DNA of 64,000 bases. Origin: an uncultured Bacteroidales bacterium. Its GTDB lineage: Bacteria; Bacteroidota; Bacteroidia; Bacteroidales; UBA932. A program made the translations under genes and the position numbers. The notes below the pieces were generated by a model, which had not been told where the DNA came from, did no database searches, and was given only the letters and a program-made list of their open reading frames with translations. The DNA is taken from the NCBI GenBank assembly GCA_947302175.1, contig CAMYVB010000004.1, forward strand, positions 38,692-102,691, read 5' to 3'. Within the stretch, counting starts at the first letter, position 1. Each line of letters starts with the position of its first letter. This document shows, one piece after another, positions 25,626 to 35,400 of the stretch.

Positions 25626-27089
25626 CTATAATGTTACACCGGTTTTGAAGATTGCGATTTCGCGATAACCGTTGACTTCGTTTTTCACACATTCGCCGGA
25701 AGCGGCGGCAAGGACGGTCTCGATGAACTTCCCTGCAACCTTTTCCATGGGCTCGCCCTCGGCAAGGACACCTGCGTTGAAATCTATCCAGCCCTTTTTG
25801 TTCTCATAGAGAGCAGTGTTGGTGGATATTTTCATCGTGGGAACGAAACTGCCGAAGGGAGTGCCGCGGCCGGTCGTGAAAAGCACGATCTGGCAGCCGG
25901 AAGCGGCGAGGGCGGTCGAAGCGACGAGGTCGTTGCCGGGGGCGCTGAGAAGGTTGAGGCCCTTCGAGGAGATGCACTCGGCATAGCGAAGGACGCCACG
26001 CACGATGCTCTTGCCGCATTTCTGGGTGCAGCCGAGAGACTTTTCCTCGAGCGTGGAGATGCCGCCGGCCTTGTTGCCCGGCGAAGGATTCTCATAGACG
26101 GGCATGCCCTGACGCATGAAATACTCCTTGAAGTCGTTGATCAGGGAGACGGTTTTTTCGAAAGTCGCCTCGTCCTGGCAACGGTTCATAAGGATGGTCT
26201 CGGCGCCGAACATCTCGGGCACCTCGGTGAGCACTGTCGTGCCTCCCTGGGAGACTATCCAGTCGGAGAATACGCCAAGAAGAGGATTGGCAGTAATGCC
26301 GCTAAGGCCGTCAGACCCGCCGCATTTCAAACCTACCCTCAGTTCGCTCACGGGCACGTCCTCGCGGACGTCCTTGGAGCAGACGGCATAGATTTGCCTG
26401 AGAAGCTCCAGGCCGTACTCGACTTCGTCCTCCACTTTCTGGCTGACAAACATCTTCACTCTGGACTCATCCACCGGGCCTACAAGCTCGCGGAAAGCAT
26501 CCAGCTGGTTGTTCTCGCAGCCGAGGCTCACGACCAGTACGCCGCCCGCATTGGGATGGTGCACCATATCGGCGAGCACCTTGCGGGTGTTCTCATGGTC
26601 GTCTCCGAGCTGGGAGCAGCCATAATTATGAGGAAAAGCCACGACATCGGCATCTCCATGCTCGGCCTTGAAACGGCGGACAATCTCCTGGCAAACGCCG
26701 GAAACGCAGCCCACAGTGGGGATGACCCAGATCTGGTTGCGTATGCCCACCTGGCCGTCGGCGCGGCGGAAGCCCTTGAAGGTCCTCTTCGCGGAAGCCT
26801 CGGGAATCTCCACCAACGCGGGGGAATAGCTGTAGTCCAGAATGCCCTCGAGGTTGGTCTTGATGCATTCGTGGTCGACCTTGCTGCCCGCAGGCGCGTC
26901 CTTGGTCACGTGACCTATGGGGAAACCGTACTTGATGACATCCTCCCCCGCACGGAGGTCCCGCAAGACCACTTTGTGGCCCCGGGGGACGTCCGTAAGG
27001 AGAATTATGCCTTCCACGATGTCGCCTTTGCAAAGGTCGCTCAGGGCGACGGCGACATTGTCAGCGGGATTAATCTTGATGTACTTCAA
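25626..27089 (-). CDS. uxaA: Altronate dehydratase
   Basis: SAF domain N-terminus; PHNYGCSQLGDDHENTRKVLADMVHHPNAGGVLVVSLGCE and GLKCGGSDGLSGITANP motifs. Confidence 0.94.
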   Translation of the reverse strand: MKYIKINPADNVAVALSDLCKGDIVEGIILLTDVPRGHKVVLRDLRAGEDVIKYGFPIGHVTKDAPAGSKVDHECIKTNLEGILDYSYSPALVEIPEASAKRTFKGFRRADGQVGIRNQIWVIPTVGCVSGVCQEIVRRFKAEHGDADVVAFPHNYGCSQLGDDHENTRKVLADMVHHPNAGGVLVVSLGCENNQLDAFRELVGPVDESRVKMFVSQKVEDEVEYGLELLRQIYAVCSKDVREDVPVSELRVGLKCGGSDGLSGITANPLLGVFSDWIVSQGGTTVLTEVPEMFGAETILMNRCQDEATFEKTVSLINDFKEYFMRQGMPVYENPSPGNKAGGISTLEEKSLGCTQKCGKSIVRGVLRYAECISSKGLNLLSAPGNDLVASTALAASGCQIVLFTTGRGTPFGSFVPTMKISTNTALYENKKGWIDFNAGVLAEGEPMEKVAGKFIETVLAAASGECVKNEVNGYREIAIFKTGVTL

Positions 27090-27095
27090 AACTGC

Positions 27096-30000
27096 TTACT
27101 CGTTGATGTAGTGGACATGATAGAACCTCAGGCCATTGCCGCCGGCGTAGATGTACACTTCGCCTGCAGCGATGCTGAACTCGGTCTCGACGGGGCCGTC
27201 ATTGACGCTGTAACCGCCGGGAAGAGTCTGGACGTTACCGTCGACACTGACGGTAACTACCCTGGTGAGATCCTGGCTGCTGCCGGTATTGGTGGCCCAG
27301 ACCTTCAGGGTTCCCGCCTCGGGAGCGGTGAACTTGAAGAAACGGTCGGAGGTCGAACCCTTGCCGCCCATCTGGATGTAGGTGGTGTTGTACTTCGACT
27401 TTGCCTTGGAGTAGAACTGGAGGCCGTCGACAGTGAGATCCCAGTTGGTGATATCGGTGCCGGCTGCGCCGTATTTGGCGAATTCAGTCTGCCATACAGC
27501 GGAGGAGAAATCCCAGTCGTACTCTATGACGGGAGGCTCATAGGTAAATTCAACCTTGTAGAACCTCAGGGCATTGCCACCTGCATAGATGTACACTTCG
27601 CCGGCTGCAATGTCAAACTCGGTCTCAACGGGTCCGTCGTTGACGCTGTAACCGCCGGGAAGGGTCTGGACATTGCCGCCTACAGAGACGGTAACCACCC
27701 TGGTGAGATCCTGGCTGCTGCCGGTATTGGTGGCCCAGACCTTCAGGGTTCCCGCCTCGGGAGCGGTGAACTTGAAGAAACGGTCGGAGGTCGAACCCTT
27801 GCCGCCCATCTGGATGTAGGTAGTGTTGTACTTCGACTTTGCCTTGGAGTAGAACTGGAGGCCGTCGACGGTGATATCCCAGTTGGTGATATCGGTGCCT
27901 GCTGCGCCGTACTTGGCAAATTCGGTCTGCCATGCGGCGTCAGAGAAGTCCCATGTCAGGGTCACAGTCTTGCCGGCGGGCTTTGCAACGAGGGTGAAGG
28001 TGGCTTCAGCAGCCTCGGAGGCGACCCACTTGGAAGAAGTGGCGACGGGACGTGCGACTACGGTGACGGGATACTCACCGACCTTCAGGGCTGCGATTGC
28101 CTCGGCGGAGATGGTCAGTGAGGTCTCAGTGAGGACGCTTTCGCTTCCGTTGAAGGTGAGGACATAATCGGCTGCGTTCTCAACCACGTTCCAGGAGAAG
28201 GTGACGGGTACTATCTCGTCTTCCTGCACCTTGGCGGGAGAAACGGTGAGCTTAGGAGTGGAGAGAGGAGTGGCTGCGGGATCGGGAGTGAGATCCTTTG
28301 TCCAAACGACTTTCTTCAGCGTTGCGGCGGAATTGGCAATCACATAGAGGCTGTGTTCGCCTTCCAGGTCGCCAAGGAGGACCTTGTGGGCCTGTCCGTC
28401 GGCGAGGACTGCATAGCGGTCGCCGCCTGCGAGGACCTGGAACGAGCCAAGGCCGTTCGCGCTCTCACCTGTCACCACGAGGGCGCCGTAGCCGGCGGTG
28501 AGGACTTCCACTGCTGAATAAACAGGCACGCCTATTTCATCGAGAGCGGCAGTCTTCGAGAAGTTGATGCCCTTGGACATGACCACATTGGCAGGAACGG
28601 AGGCATTAGCATATATGCGGGCGTTGCCGATGATCGTGGGGGCGGTGATTTCCTCGGTGTCGTAGATAGTCTTCTCGGTGAAGTCCCAGGTGTACTCGTC
28701 GGGGGCGACGGTGAGCTCGGTGGGACGGATCACGACGGGCTGCACGGCATCCCACCAGCGGGGGTCACCGGCCTTGAGGGTCTTGATGAGCGCGCCGTTG
28801 GTGCCGTCCAGGTAGAGCTTGCCTGCGATGGAGTTGATGCAAGGGTCATTGCTGAGGAGAGTGGCTTCGTTCTTGGCCACTTCCTCGAAGGTCTTGTCGC
28901 CCTGGGTGTCATCTGCGGCAGGGACTGCGGTTGACACATACCATGCATCTCCGGTGTTGTAGTAAACGTTGCCGGAGCAGTCGGGACGATAGGAGTCGGT
29001 AGAATTGCGGCAGAGGCGCACCCAGGTAGTGGTGGCGTCTTCCTTCTCGCTGAACTCGTTAAGGAACACGTTCTTGACAGCCTTGACGCTGTGGGCGCCG
29101 GTCTTTACACGGACGGCGAATATACCGGCGTTGTTGGAAGAGCTGTTGGTGGCGGTAACGAGATTGAAGGTGCAGTTCTCGGCGAGTACGCTTTCGACCG
29201 TCGCATTGTCGGACATACGGAAGAAAGTACGAGCGCAGGCGTAGAAGGTGGAGTTGCTCACGGTGAAGCTGCCGTTCGAGCCGGCGCGCACGTCGATGAA
29301 GTCACCGCCTTCGGTTCCGGCTGCGTTGATATCGTGCACATAGCAGCCGTCAACGAGGAACTTAGCCACGCTGGCCGCAGAGGCGCTGCTGGCAACTGAG
29401 TAGATAGCCTTGGCGTAACCGGTAATCTCGCAGTTGACGTACTCAATGGCGGTCATGCCGGCGGAGAGGTTCTCAGTGAGAGCACCTGTTCCGGCGCCGT
29501 CCAGGACGAGGTCCTCAAGATGGAGGACGGTGGATCCTGAAGCGAGGTCGAACACGGCAGTCTTGATCGTAGGCTTGACGCCTGCCTCTGTGGCATTACC
29601 ATAGAGGTAAACGTCACCGGTGACGTTGATGAGCTTCTTTGCGGGATCGGGATAGGCGTCCATCATGTCCACTCCGGCGTCGGAATAGTCGAGAAGGAGC
29701 TTGATAGTGCCGCTCTGGTTGTTTATGGCGGCATAGAGCTCGGCAGCAGTCTTGACGGTGCTGACGCCGTCGATGGAGGGACGGGTGAATGCGGTAACGG
29801 AGCCGCGGTTGCCGGCCTTACCGAAAAGGAGGGTGAAGCGGTATTCGCGGGCTGGGTCGAGACCTTCGATGGTCTTGGAGGCAGCTGCAATCTCTGCAGC
29901 GCTGACCGCCACTTTCACTCCTTCCCCATCGCCCAGGACCTTTTCCACCCTCACGGAAGTGAGGTCAGCCTTGTCAGCAGCGTCGTCCCAGCTGAGGGTG

Positions 30001-30473
30001 ACGGAGCTGCTGGTGCGGGCAGTGATCGTGGGATTGAGGGAGCTGCGTACGGCGGATGTCGAGAAGGTCTTCTCGAGATAGGTCCAGTTGGAGGCGGGGA
30101 CGACACTGCTGATACCCCTTACGCGGGCATAGAATGACTTGTCGACCTCCAGGCCGTAGACGGTATAGGGCACTTCGTCGGCGGCGATGATGTAGGTATC
30201 GCCGACCTTGATGCCGGTATTAGCGGTAGAGACCTCTTTGGAGTCGTCGACCTGCTCGTAAATTTCGAGCTCGTAGCCTTCCGCATTGGCCATTTTCTGC
30301 CAATTCAGGACGACGTCGGTACCGGTCGAAGGAACGACCTCGGCGTCGAACTTGAGCGGAGAGAGAACCCTGCCGTACTCGATTTCCTCGACTACGGGAT
30401 CCAGGGTGCGGCAGCCTGCGAAGGCGAGTCCTGCTCCGAGGAGGATAAGAAGGGATTTGTATATTCTATTCAT
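27096..30473 (-). CDS. Fn3 / DUF4957-DUF5123-like beta-helix surface lipoprotein with duplicated C-terminal beta-sandwich module
   Basis: Lipobox LAFAGC; Fn3-like repeats; beta-helix region; two nearly identical C-terminal modules of about 140 aa; directly downstream of susD. Confidence 0.75.
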   Translation of the reverse strand: MNRIYKSLLILLGAGLAFAGCRTLDPVVEEIEYGRVLSPLKFDAEVVPSTGTDVVLNWQKMANAEGYELEIYEQVDDSKEVSTANTGIKVGDTYIIAADEVPYTVYGLEVDKSFYARVRGISSVVPASNWTYLEKTFSTSAVRSSLNPTITARTSSSVTLSWDDAADKADLTSVRVEKVLGDGEGVKVAVSAAEIAAASKTIEGLDPAREYRFTLLFGKAGNRGSVTAFTRPSIDGVSTVKTAAELYAAINNQSGTIKLLLDYSDAGVDMMDAYPDPAKKLINVTGDVYLYGNATEAGVKPTIKTAVFDLASGSTVLHLEDLVLDGAGTGALTENLSAGMTAIEYVNCEITGYAKAIYSVASSASAASVAKFLVDGCYVHDINAAGTEGGDFIDVRAGSNGSFTVSNSTFYACARTFFRMSDNATVESVLAENCTFNLVTATNSSSNNAGIFAVRVKTGAHSVKAVKNVFLNEFSEKEDATTTWVRLCRNSTDSYRPDCSGNVYYNTGDAWYVSTAVPAADDTQGDKTFEEVAKNEATLLSNDPCINSIAGKLYLDGTNGALIKTLKAGDPRWWDAVQPVVIRPTELTVAPDEYTWDFTEKTIYDTEEITAPTIIGNARIYANASVPANVVMSKGINFSKTAALDEIGVPVYSAVEVLTAGYGALVVTGESANGLGSFQVLAGGDRYAVLADGQAHKVLLGDLEGEHSLYVIANSAATLKKVVWTKDLTPDPAATPLSTPKLTVSPAKVQEDEIVPVTFSWNVVENAADYVLTFNGSESVLTETSLTISAEAIAALKVGEYPVTVVARPVATSSKWVASEAAEATFTLVAKPAGKTVTLTWDFSDAAWQTEFAKYGAAGTDITNWDITVDGLQFYSKAKSKYNTTYIQMGGKGSTSDRFFKFTAPEAGTLKVWATNTGSSQDLTRVVTVSVGGNVQTLPGGYSVNDGPVETEFDIAAGEVYIYAGGNALRFYKVEFTYEPPVIEYDWDFSSAVWQTEFAKYGAAGTDITNWDLTVDGLQFYSKAKSKYNTTYIQMGGKGSTSDRFFKFTAPEAGTLKVWATNTGSSQDLTRVVTVSVDGNVQTLPGGYSVNDGPVETEFSIAAGEVYIYAGGNGLRFYHVHYINE
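27121..27960. repeat. Intragenic tandem duplication, period 438 bp (146 codons)
   Basis: tagaacctca at 27121 and 27559; WQTEFAKYGAAGTDITNWD...LPGGYSVNDGPVETEF repeated in the protein. Confidence 0.95.
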
Positions 30474-30486
30474 AATCTTCGGGGTT

Positions 30487-32481
30487 TTAGAGCTGGTCAT
30501 AACCATAGTCGTTCACCAGTGCACCCTGCATGGCGTTCATAGTAGCTGCATACATGGGCCATACGGACCTCGGATAAGGATCGTCGTAGGCATTGCGATA
30601 CAAGCAGTTGAAAGTGTAGTTACCGGTTGTGGCGTTGATGAAGGCCTCGGTGCTGATGTAGCTTTCCTGAACCTTCCAGCCGTTGGGCTCGGTGACGGAG
30701 TAATCCGAAGGAGTCTTACCGATTTCGTCGCTGTCGAGACCGAAGAAGACTATCTTCTGGGACGCATGGTCTTCCTTCCAGAAGATGGGATAGGCCTTGT
30801 AGGTCCTGTCGTCCTTGGTCTTGTCTTTAGCATAAGGAGCATAGGCGGCATAGGCACCGGTCATGTTTGCGAGGTCGCTCAGGTCGCTGCTCTCTTCGTC
30901 GAGGGCGGTCTTGAGGAGTTTCCAGCGGATGAGATCCTGCTTGCGGAGGAACTCGCCTGCGAACTCGAGGGCCCTTTCCTGGAAGATTGCGCCGAGGATG
31001 GTGGCAGGATTTGCATGGTCTGCTTCCATACCGGAGCCGTCGGAAGAGGCGCTGCCCAGCGTCAGGTCGTTGACTGCGGTGTATTTGGTTGCAGTCTTGC
31101 CAGCCATAGCGCGGTCGCGCACCTGTCCGAGATAGTTCTTGGCGCCTACGAGGTCGCCCTGGTAGGCGGCAAGTTCGGCAGCCATCAGGAGAACGTCGGA
31201 ATAGCGCATGATGATGGGCTTGATGCCATCGTCGTTACCACCGTTGTAGGGATTGGTAATCATCCATTCATAGCGGTACTTGCCCCAGAACCAGTAGTTG
31301 ACTGCGCCACGCAGTTCCCATTCCTGGGTCTCACCGTTCCAACGCATGTTGACTGCGGTAAGATCCCTGCGGGAGTCGTTGCTGTCGTATTTGAACCAGA
31401 GGTTTGCGGTGGGGAAGGAGCTGCCGCCACGGGCGCTGTTGTTGGTGATCCAGGGACCGCCGGCGCTGTGGGGATAAGCGTGAGTGTAGTTCCAGCGGCC
31501 GCGGGAGTCGCTCAGAGGCATTACCCAGAGGACCTCGGGGACACCGGTCAGGTGCTCGGAGTTGTTGAACTTCTTCCAGAACTGCTCATAATCACCAGCA
31601 AGAGAGGCCGTACCGGAAGTGATGACGTCCTTGAGGTGCTGCAGGGCCTTGGGATAAAGGACTGCGGCGGAGAGCTCGGGGTCGGTGGTCAGGCGGAGTG
31701 AGCCGGGGTTGCCGGTGCCGACTTTACCCTCGTCGGGGCGGAAAGACCAGCCGGCGGCAGAAAGGGCGATGCGGGCGTAGAGACCCTTGGCGAAAGCCTT
31801 GTTCATGCGGTCGCGACGTACGGTCTGGCCTTTCTCGTCGGGCCAGTAGAGATATCCTATGGCCTCCTCGAGGTCGGCGAGGATGACCTTGTAGATTTCA
31901 TCCCTGTCGCTCTTGGTCTGGTAAATAGTCTCGGAAGAAACGGGCTCGGTGCGGAGAGGGACTTCGCCCCACATCTTCACAAGCTCGAAGTAGAAGAATG
32001 CACGGTAGGTCAGGGCTTCACCGAGGAGATAAGCCATGTCGGGGTTTTTGTCCACCTCGCCATAGGTCCTAAGGCCCTTTATGCAGAGATTTGCACGCTC
32101 AAGGCCGGCGACGATTTCGTTGTAGGCGTTGGTGGCGGTGCTCATCTGGACATTGGTCGTAAAGTCGTTGTATTCCGCCATGCGGATACGGGCGTCGACG
32201 GACTCCAGGGCGGCATCGGTGGTGCCGGCCGAGTTGGAGCTGTAGAGCTCGATATCGGTATTCATGCCGTAGAAGGCATGGATACGGCCGCGGTAGGAAT
32301 TGGTGTGGCCGCAGACTTCGCCAATACCGAAGATGTTGTATTCGGCGAGGGTGTAGTTGGAGAACACCACGTCATCTGCGTATGAAGACTGGGAAGGAGC
32401 CTCGAGGAGGCCGTCCAGGCTATTGCAGGATGCGGCAAGAACGACTGCGAAAAGAATGCTGATATATTTTTTCATATTCAT
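30487..32481 (-). CDS. SusD/RagB-family glycan-binding lipoprotein
   Basis: Lipobox LAASC; SusD-type helices; paired with susC-like gene. Confidence 0.93.
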   Translation of the reverse strand: MNMKKYISILFAVVLAASCNSLDGLLEAPSQSSYADDVVFSNYTLAEYNIFGIGEVCGHTNSYRGRIHAFYGMNTDIELYSSNSAGTTDAALESVDARIRMAEYNDFTTNVQMSTATNAYNEIVAGLERANLCIKGLRTYGEVDKNPDMAYLLGEALTYRAFFYFELVKMWGEVPLRTEPVSSETIYQTKSDRDEIYKVILADLEEAIGYLYWPDEKGQTVRRDRMNKAFAKGLYARIALSAAGWSFRPDEGKVGTGNPGSLRLTTDPELSAAVLYPKALQHLKDVITSGTASLAGDYEQFWKKFNNSEHLTGVPEVLWVMPLSDSRGRWNYTHAYPHSAGGPWITNNSARGGSSFPTANLWFKYDSNDSRRDLTAVNMRWNGETQEWELRGAVNYWFWGKYRYEWMITNPYNGGNDDGIKPIIMRYSDVLLMAAELAAYQGDLVGAKNYLGQVRDRAMAGKTATKYTAVNDLTLGSASSDGSGMEADHANPATILGAIFQERALEFAGEFLRKQDLIRWKLLKTALDEESSDLSDLANMTGAYAAYAPYAKDKTKDDRTYKAYPIFWKEDHASQKIVFFGLDSDEIGKTPSDYSVTEPNGWKVQESYISTEAFINATTGNYTFNCLYRNAYDDPYPRSVWPMYAATMNAMQGALVNDYGYDQL

Positions 32482-32491
32482 CGTCCCTTAT

Positions 32492-35400
32492 TTATTTGAT
32501 GATACATACGGCCACGCGGTTGGACTCGGGAGACTTGCTCTTGTCCTTGTCGCTGCCTGTGGCGGCGGAAGTAATGCGACTGGCACAGATGCCGGCCTTC
32601 TTGAGCATATCGGCAACGACTGCGGCCCTCTGCTGGGAAAGGGTCTTGTTGACCTCACGGGTGCCGGTAGCGCTGTCGGCGTAGCCGGTGATGACGATCT
32701 TTGCAGTGGGGTTGTCCTTGAGGATCTGGCAGATGCGTCCAAGCTTGAATGCCTCGTCGGGACGGATTTCAGCCTTGTTGATGACGAAGAAGAGCTCGTC
32801 CTCGTAGGTGTCCTTGAGAGTGGACACGGGGACTTCCTTAATGACTTCCTTGACAACGGGCTTTTCGACTATCTTCTCCTTGATGACCTCCTTGATGACT
32901 TCCTTAGCCTGTGCAACGGTAGCCTCAGTCTTGGGAGCGACATAGCCGCCGCCGAAGGTCAGGTTGACGCCGAAGACATAGCTGTGGCTCTTGGGATAGG
33001 CAGAGTAGTCCACGTTGGGAGTCAGAGGAGTGGAAGTACGGGTGTCGACTTCAGGGTCGTAGCCGGAGTAAGGAGTCAGGACGAAGACGTTGTTCGCAGT
33101 AGCATAGAGACGCAGCTTTGCGATATTGACCTTCTGGGTGAGCTTCTCGGGAAGGGTGTAGCCGAGGGTAAGGTTGGACAGACGGAGGTAAGATGCATCT
33201 TCCAGAGCGTAGGACTGGCTGATACGGCGGGTATTGTAGGGAGCCCACATGGTCTTACCTGCGTTCAGGGCGCGCAGACGGTCGGGATCGGTGATGAATT
33301 CACCGGTCTCCCAGTCGACGTTGGTCCAACGGTTGGATGCAGACATCTCAGTTATCACGTTCTGGCCGGCAACGCCGCGAATGGTGCTGAAATCCACCTT
33401 GTTGGCATTGTAGACCTTGTTGCCGTAGCTGTAGGTGAAGTTGGAGCTAAGGTCGAAGCCATAGAGATAGCCGGAGAGGGAGAAACCACCGGTCAGGAGA
33501 GGCTGGACGTTGCCGAGCAGGGTGATATCACTCTCGTTGATGGCACCGTCGCCGTTCGTATCGACGAGTTTCATGGCACCGGGCCTTGCGGCATAACCGG
33601 TCACGGAAGAAGCGTCAGGAATGCCGGGAAGGAGAGTCCAGACGTTGGTAGCGGGATCGTAACTGAAGTCGTCGACAGTGTACATGCCGTCGTTGACATA
33701 GCCGTACACGTCGCCGAGAGGCCTGCCTTCCTTTACTACGAAGTCGTAGGCTATTTCGGAAGAGAACATGCCGGCGTTAGCCTGGATACGGTCAAGACCG
33801 CCGAGGCTGGTCACCACGTTCTGGTTGAAGGAGACGTTGGCGTCGACATTCAGGCCGTAGTTCTTGTGCTGTAGTATGATGCCGCCGAGCGTGAACTCGA
33901 TACCGCGGTTGCGCACGGAACCGAGATTGCGGTACTGGTAGTCATAACCCGAACCATTGACGGGGAAGCGGATGAGAAGGTCCTTGGTATCGGCCTGATA
34001 GACTTCGACGCTGCCGTAGAGACGGCTGCGGAAGAGGCTGTAGTCCAGACCGATGTTATGGGAATAGGTGGTCTCCCACTTGAGGTCGGCGTTGGGCATG
34101 TCGGTGCCTGCACCCCACCATACGCTGCCCTGGCTTATCCAGGATGAAGCGTGGGCCGAGTACTCCTGGAGAGTCTTGCCTGCGGGGATGTTGTTGTTAC
34201 CGGCGGTACCGAAGCTGTAGCGGAGCTTGAGGTTGTCGAGCCAGCCGGCGGTGCCGGCCATCCAATCCTCACCGGTGATGCGCCATGAAGCTGCGACTGA
34301 AGGGAAATAGCCCCAGCGGTTGCCCTTGGTGAACTTGGAGGAGCCGTCGGCACGCATCGTGGCGGAGAGCTGGTACTTATCCTTGAAGCTGTAGTTTACG
34401 CGGGCGAAGAAGGAGAGTATCTTGTCGTCCCTGGAGTAGGAGTTGTTGATGGAATGGGGGGCTTCGCCTGAAGCCATGAAGTTCCATGCCATCTGGGAGT
34501 CAAAGAAGTCCGGCAGACCGTCGAGCACGGTGTCGAAGGTATTGGACTTGGTCTGGATATACTCTATACCGCCCAGGACGTCCAGCTTGTGAACTTCAGG
34601 GAGTATCTTCTTGAAATTGTAGGAGAGGGTGTTGGTGCTGCGCAGTTTGCGGCGGGTAAGGTCTATCCACTCTGTGGCGGGGTTCACGTTGTAACCTGCA
34701 ATGGTATTGTTGCGCACATAGTAGGAGGTCAGGCCGTAGAACTTGTCGTCGGTGCGGCGATACTCATCGAGACCGCCCTCGAGACGGAGCTTGAGATTGT
34801 CGATGATGGTCCACTGGAATGCGCCGTTGGCGGTCCACTGGGTACGGTTCTGGCGGCTGTCGCTGTCGGCTATGGCAACGAGGGGATTGACCGAACTGTT
34901 GTAGTCTTCCTCAAGGTCGCTGTCGCTCATTACGGATTCGGCGGGGATGGGAGAATAGACTATGGAGTTCTTGAGACGGGACTGGGAAGTCGAGCCGCGG
35001 TCGTTGATGGCGTTGGCGCCGGCGCCGGTCACCTTAGTGTTGGCGTAACGGACGTTGACGTCGAACAAGATCTTCTTGTTGGGAGTGAACTGGCCCTTGA
35101 AATTGAGGTTGTTACGGGCGAAGTCGGAACCCTGCATGATGGCTGTTTCGTCGAGGTGAGCGTAGCCGAGGGTCCACTTGAACTGCTCGGAGCCGCCGGA
35201 GATGCTGACGTTGGCGGAGAGGTTGTAGCCGGTGCGTCCGAATACCTGGTCCACCCAGTCGTTTGTCTTCATGCCCTTGTAGAGGTCCATATCGGAGAAG
35301 GAGCCGTAACGGGACTCATAGAAACTCGACACGTTGTCCTTGTAGAGGGCGTACTCATACTGGGTGCGGACGAAGTCGTAGGCATCCTGAGGCACGAAGG

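Noticed and set aside
26394-28121. 575-aa plus-strand ORF with internal repeats
   Set aside because: Antisense to uxaA and the DUF4957-like gene, whose reading frames are clearly supported. Its repeats mirror the 438-bp duplication of the true gene, and high GC at the third codon position opens antisense frames.
30286-31701. 471-aa plus-strand ORF
   Set aside because: Antisense to susD; same compositional artefact.
32820-32930. Repeated VIKEVIKE/VVKEV codons as a DNA microsatellite
   Set aside because: Explained as the coiled or charged linker preceding the OmpA domain; similar linkers occur in Bacteroidales OmpA proteins.
32357-33874. 505-aa plus-strand ORF
   Set aside because: Antisense to susC/susD; Val/Gly/Asp-rich composition with no recognisable domain.
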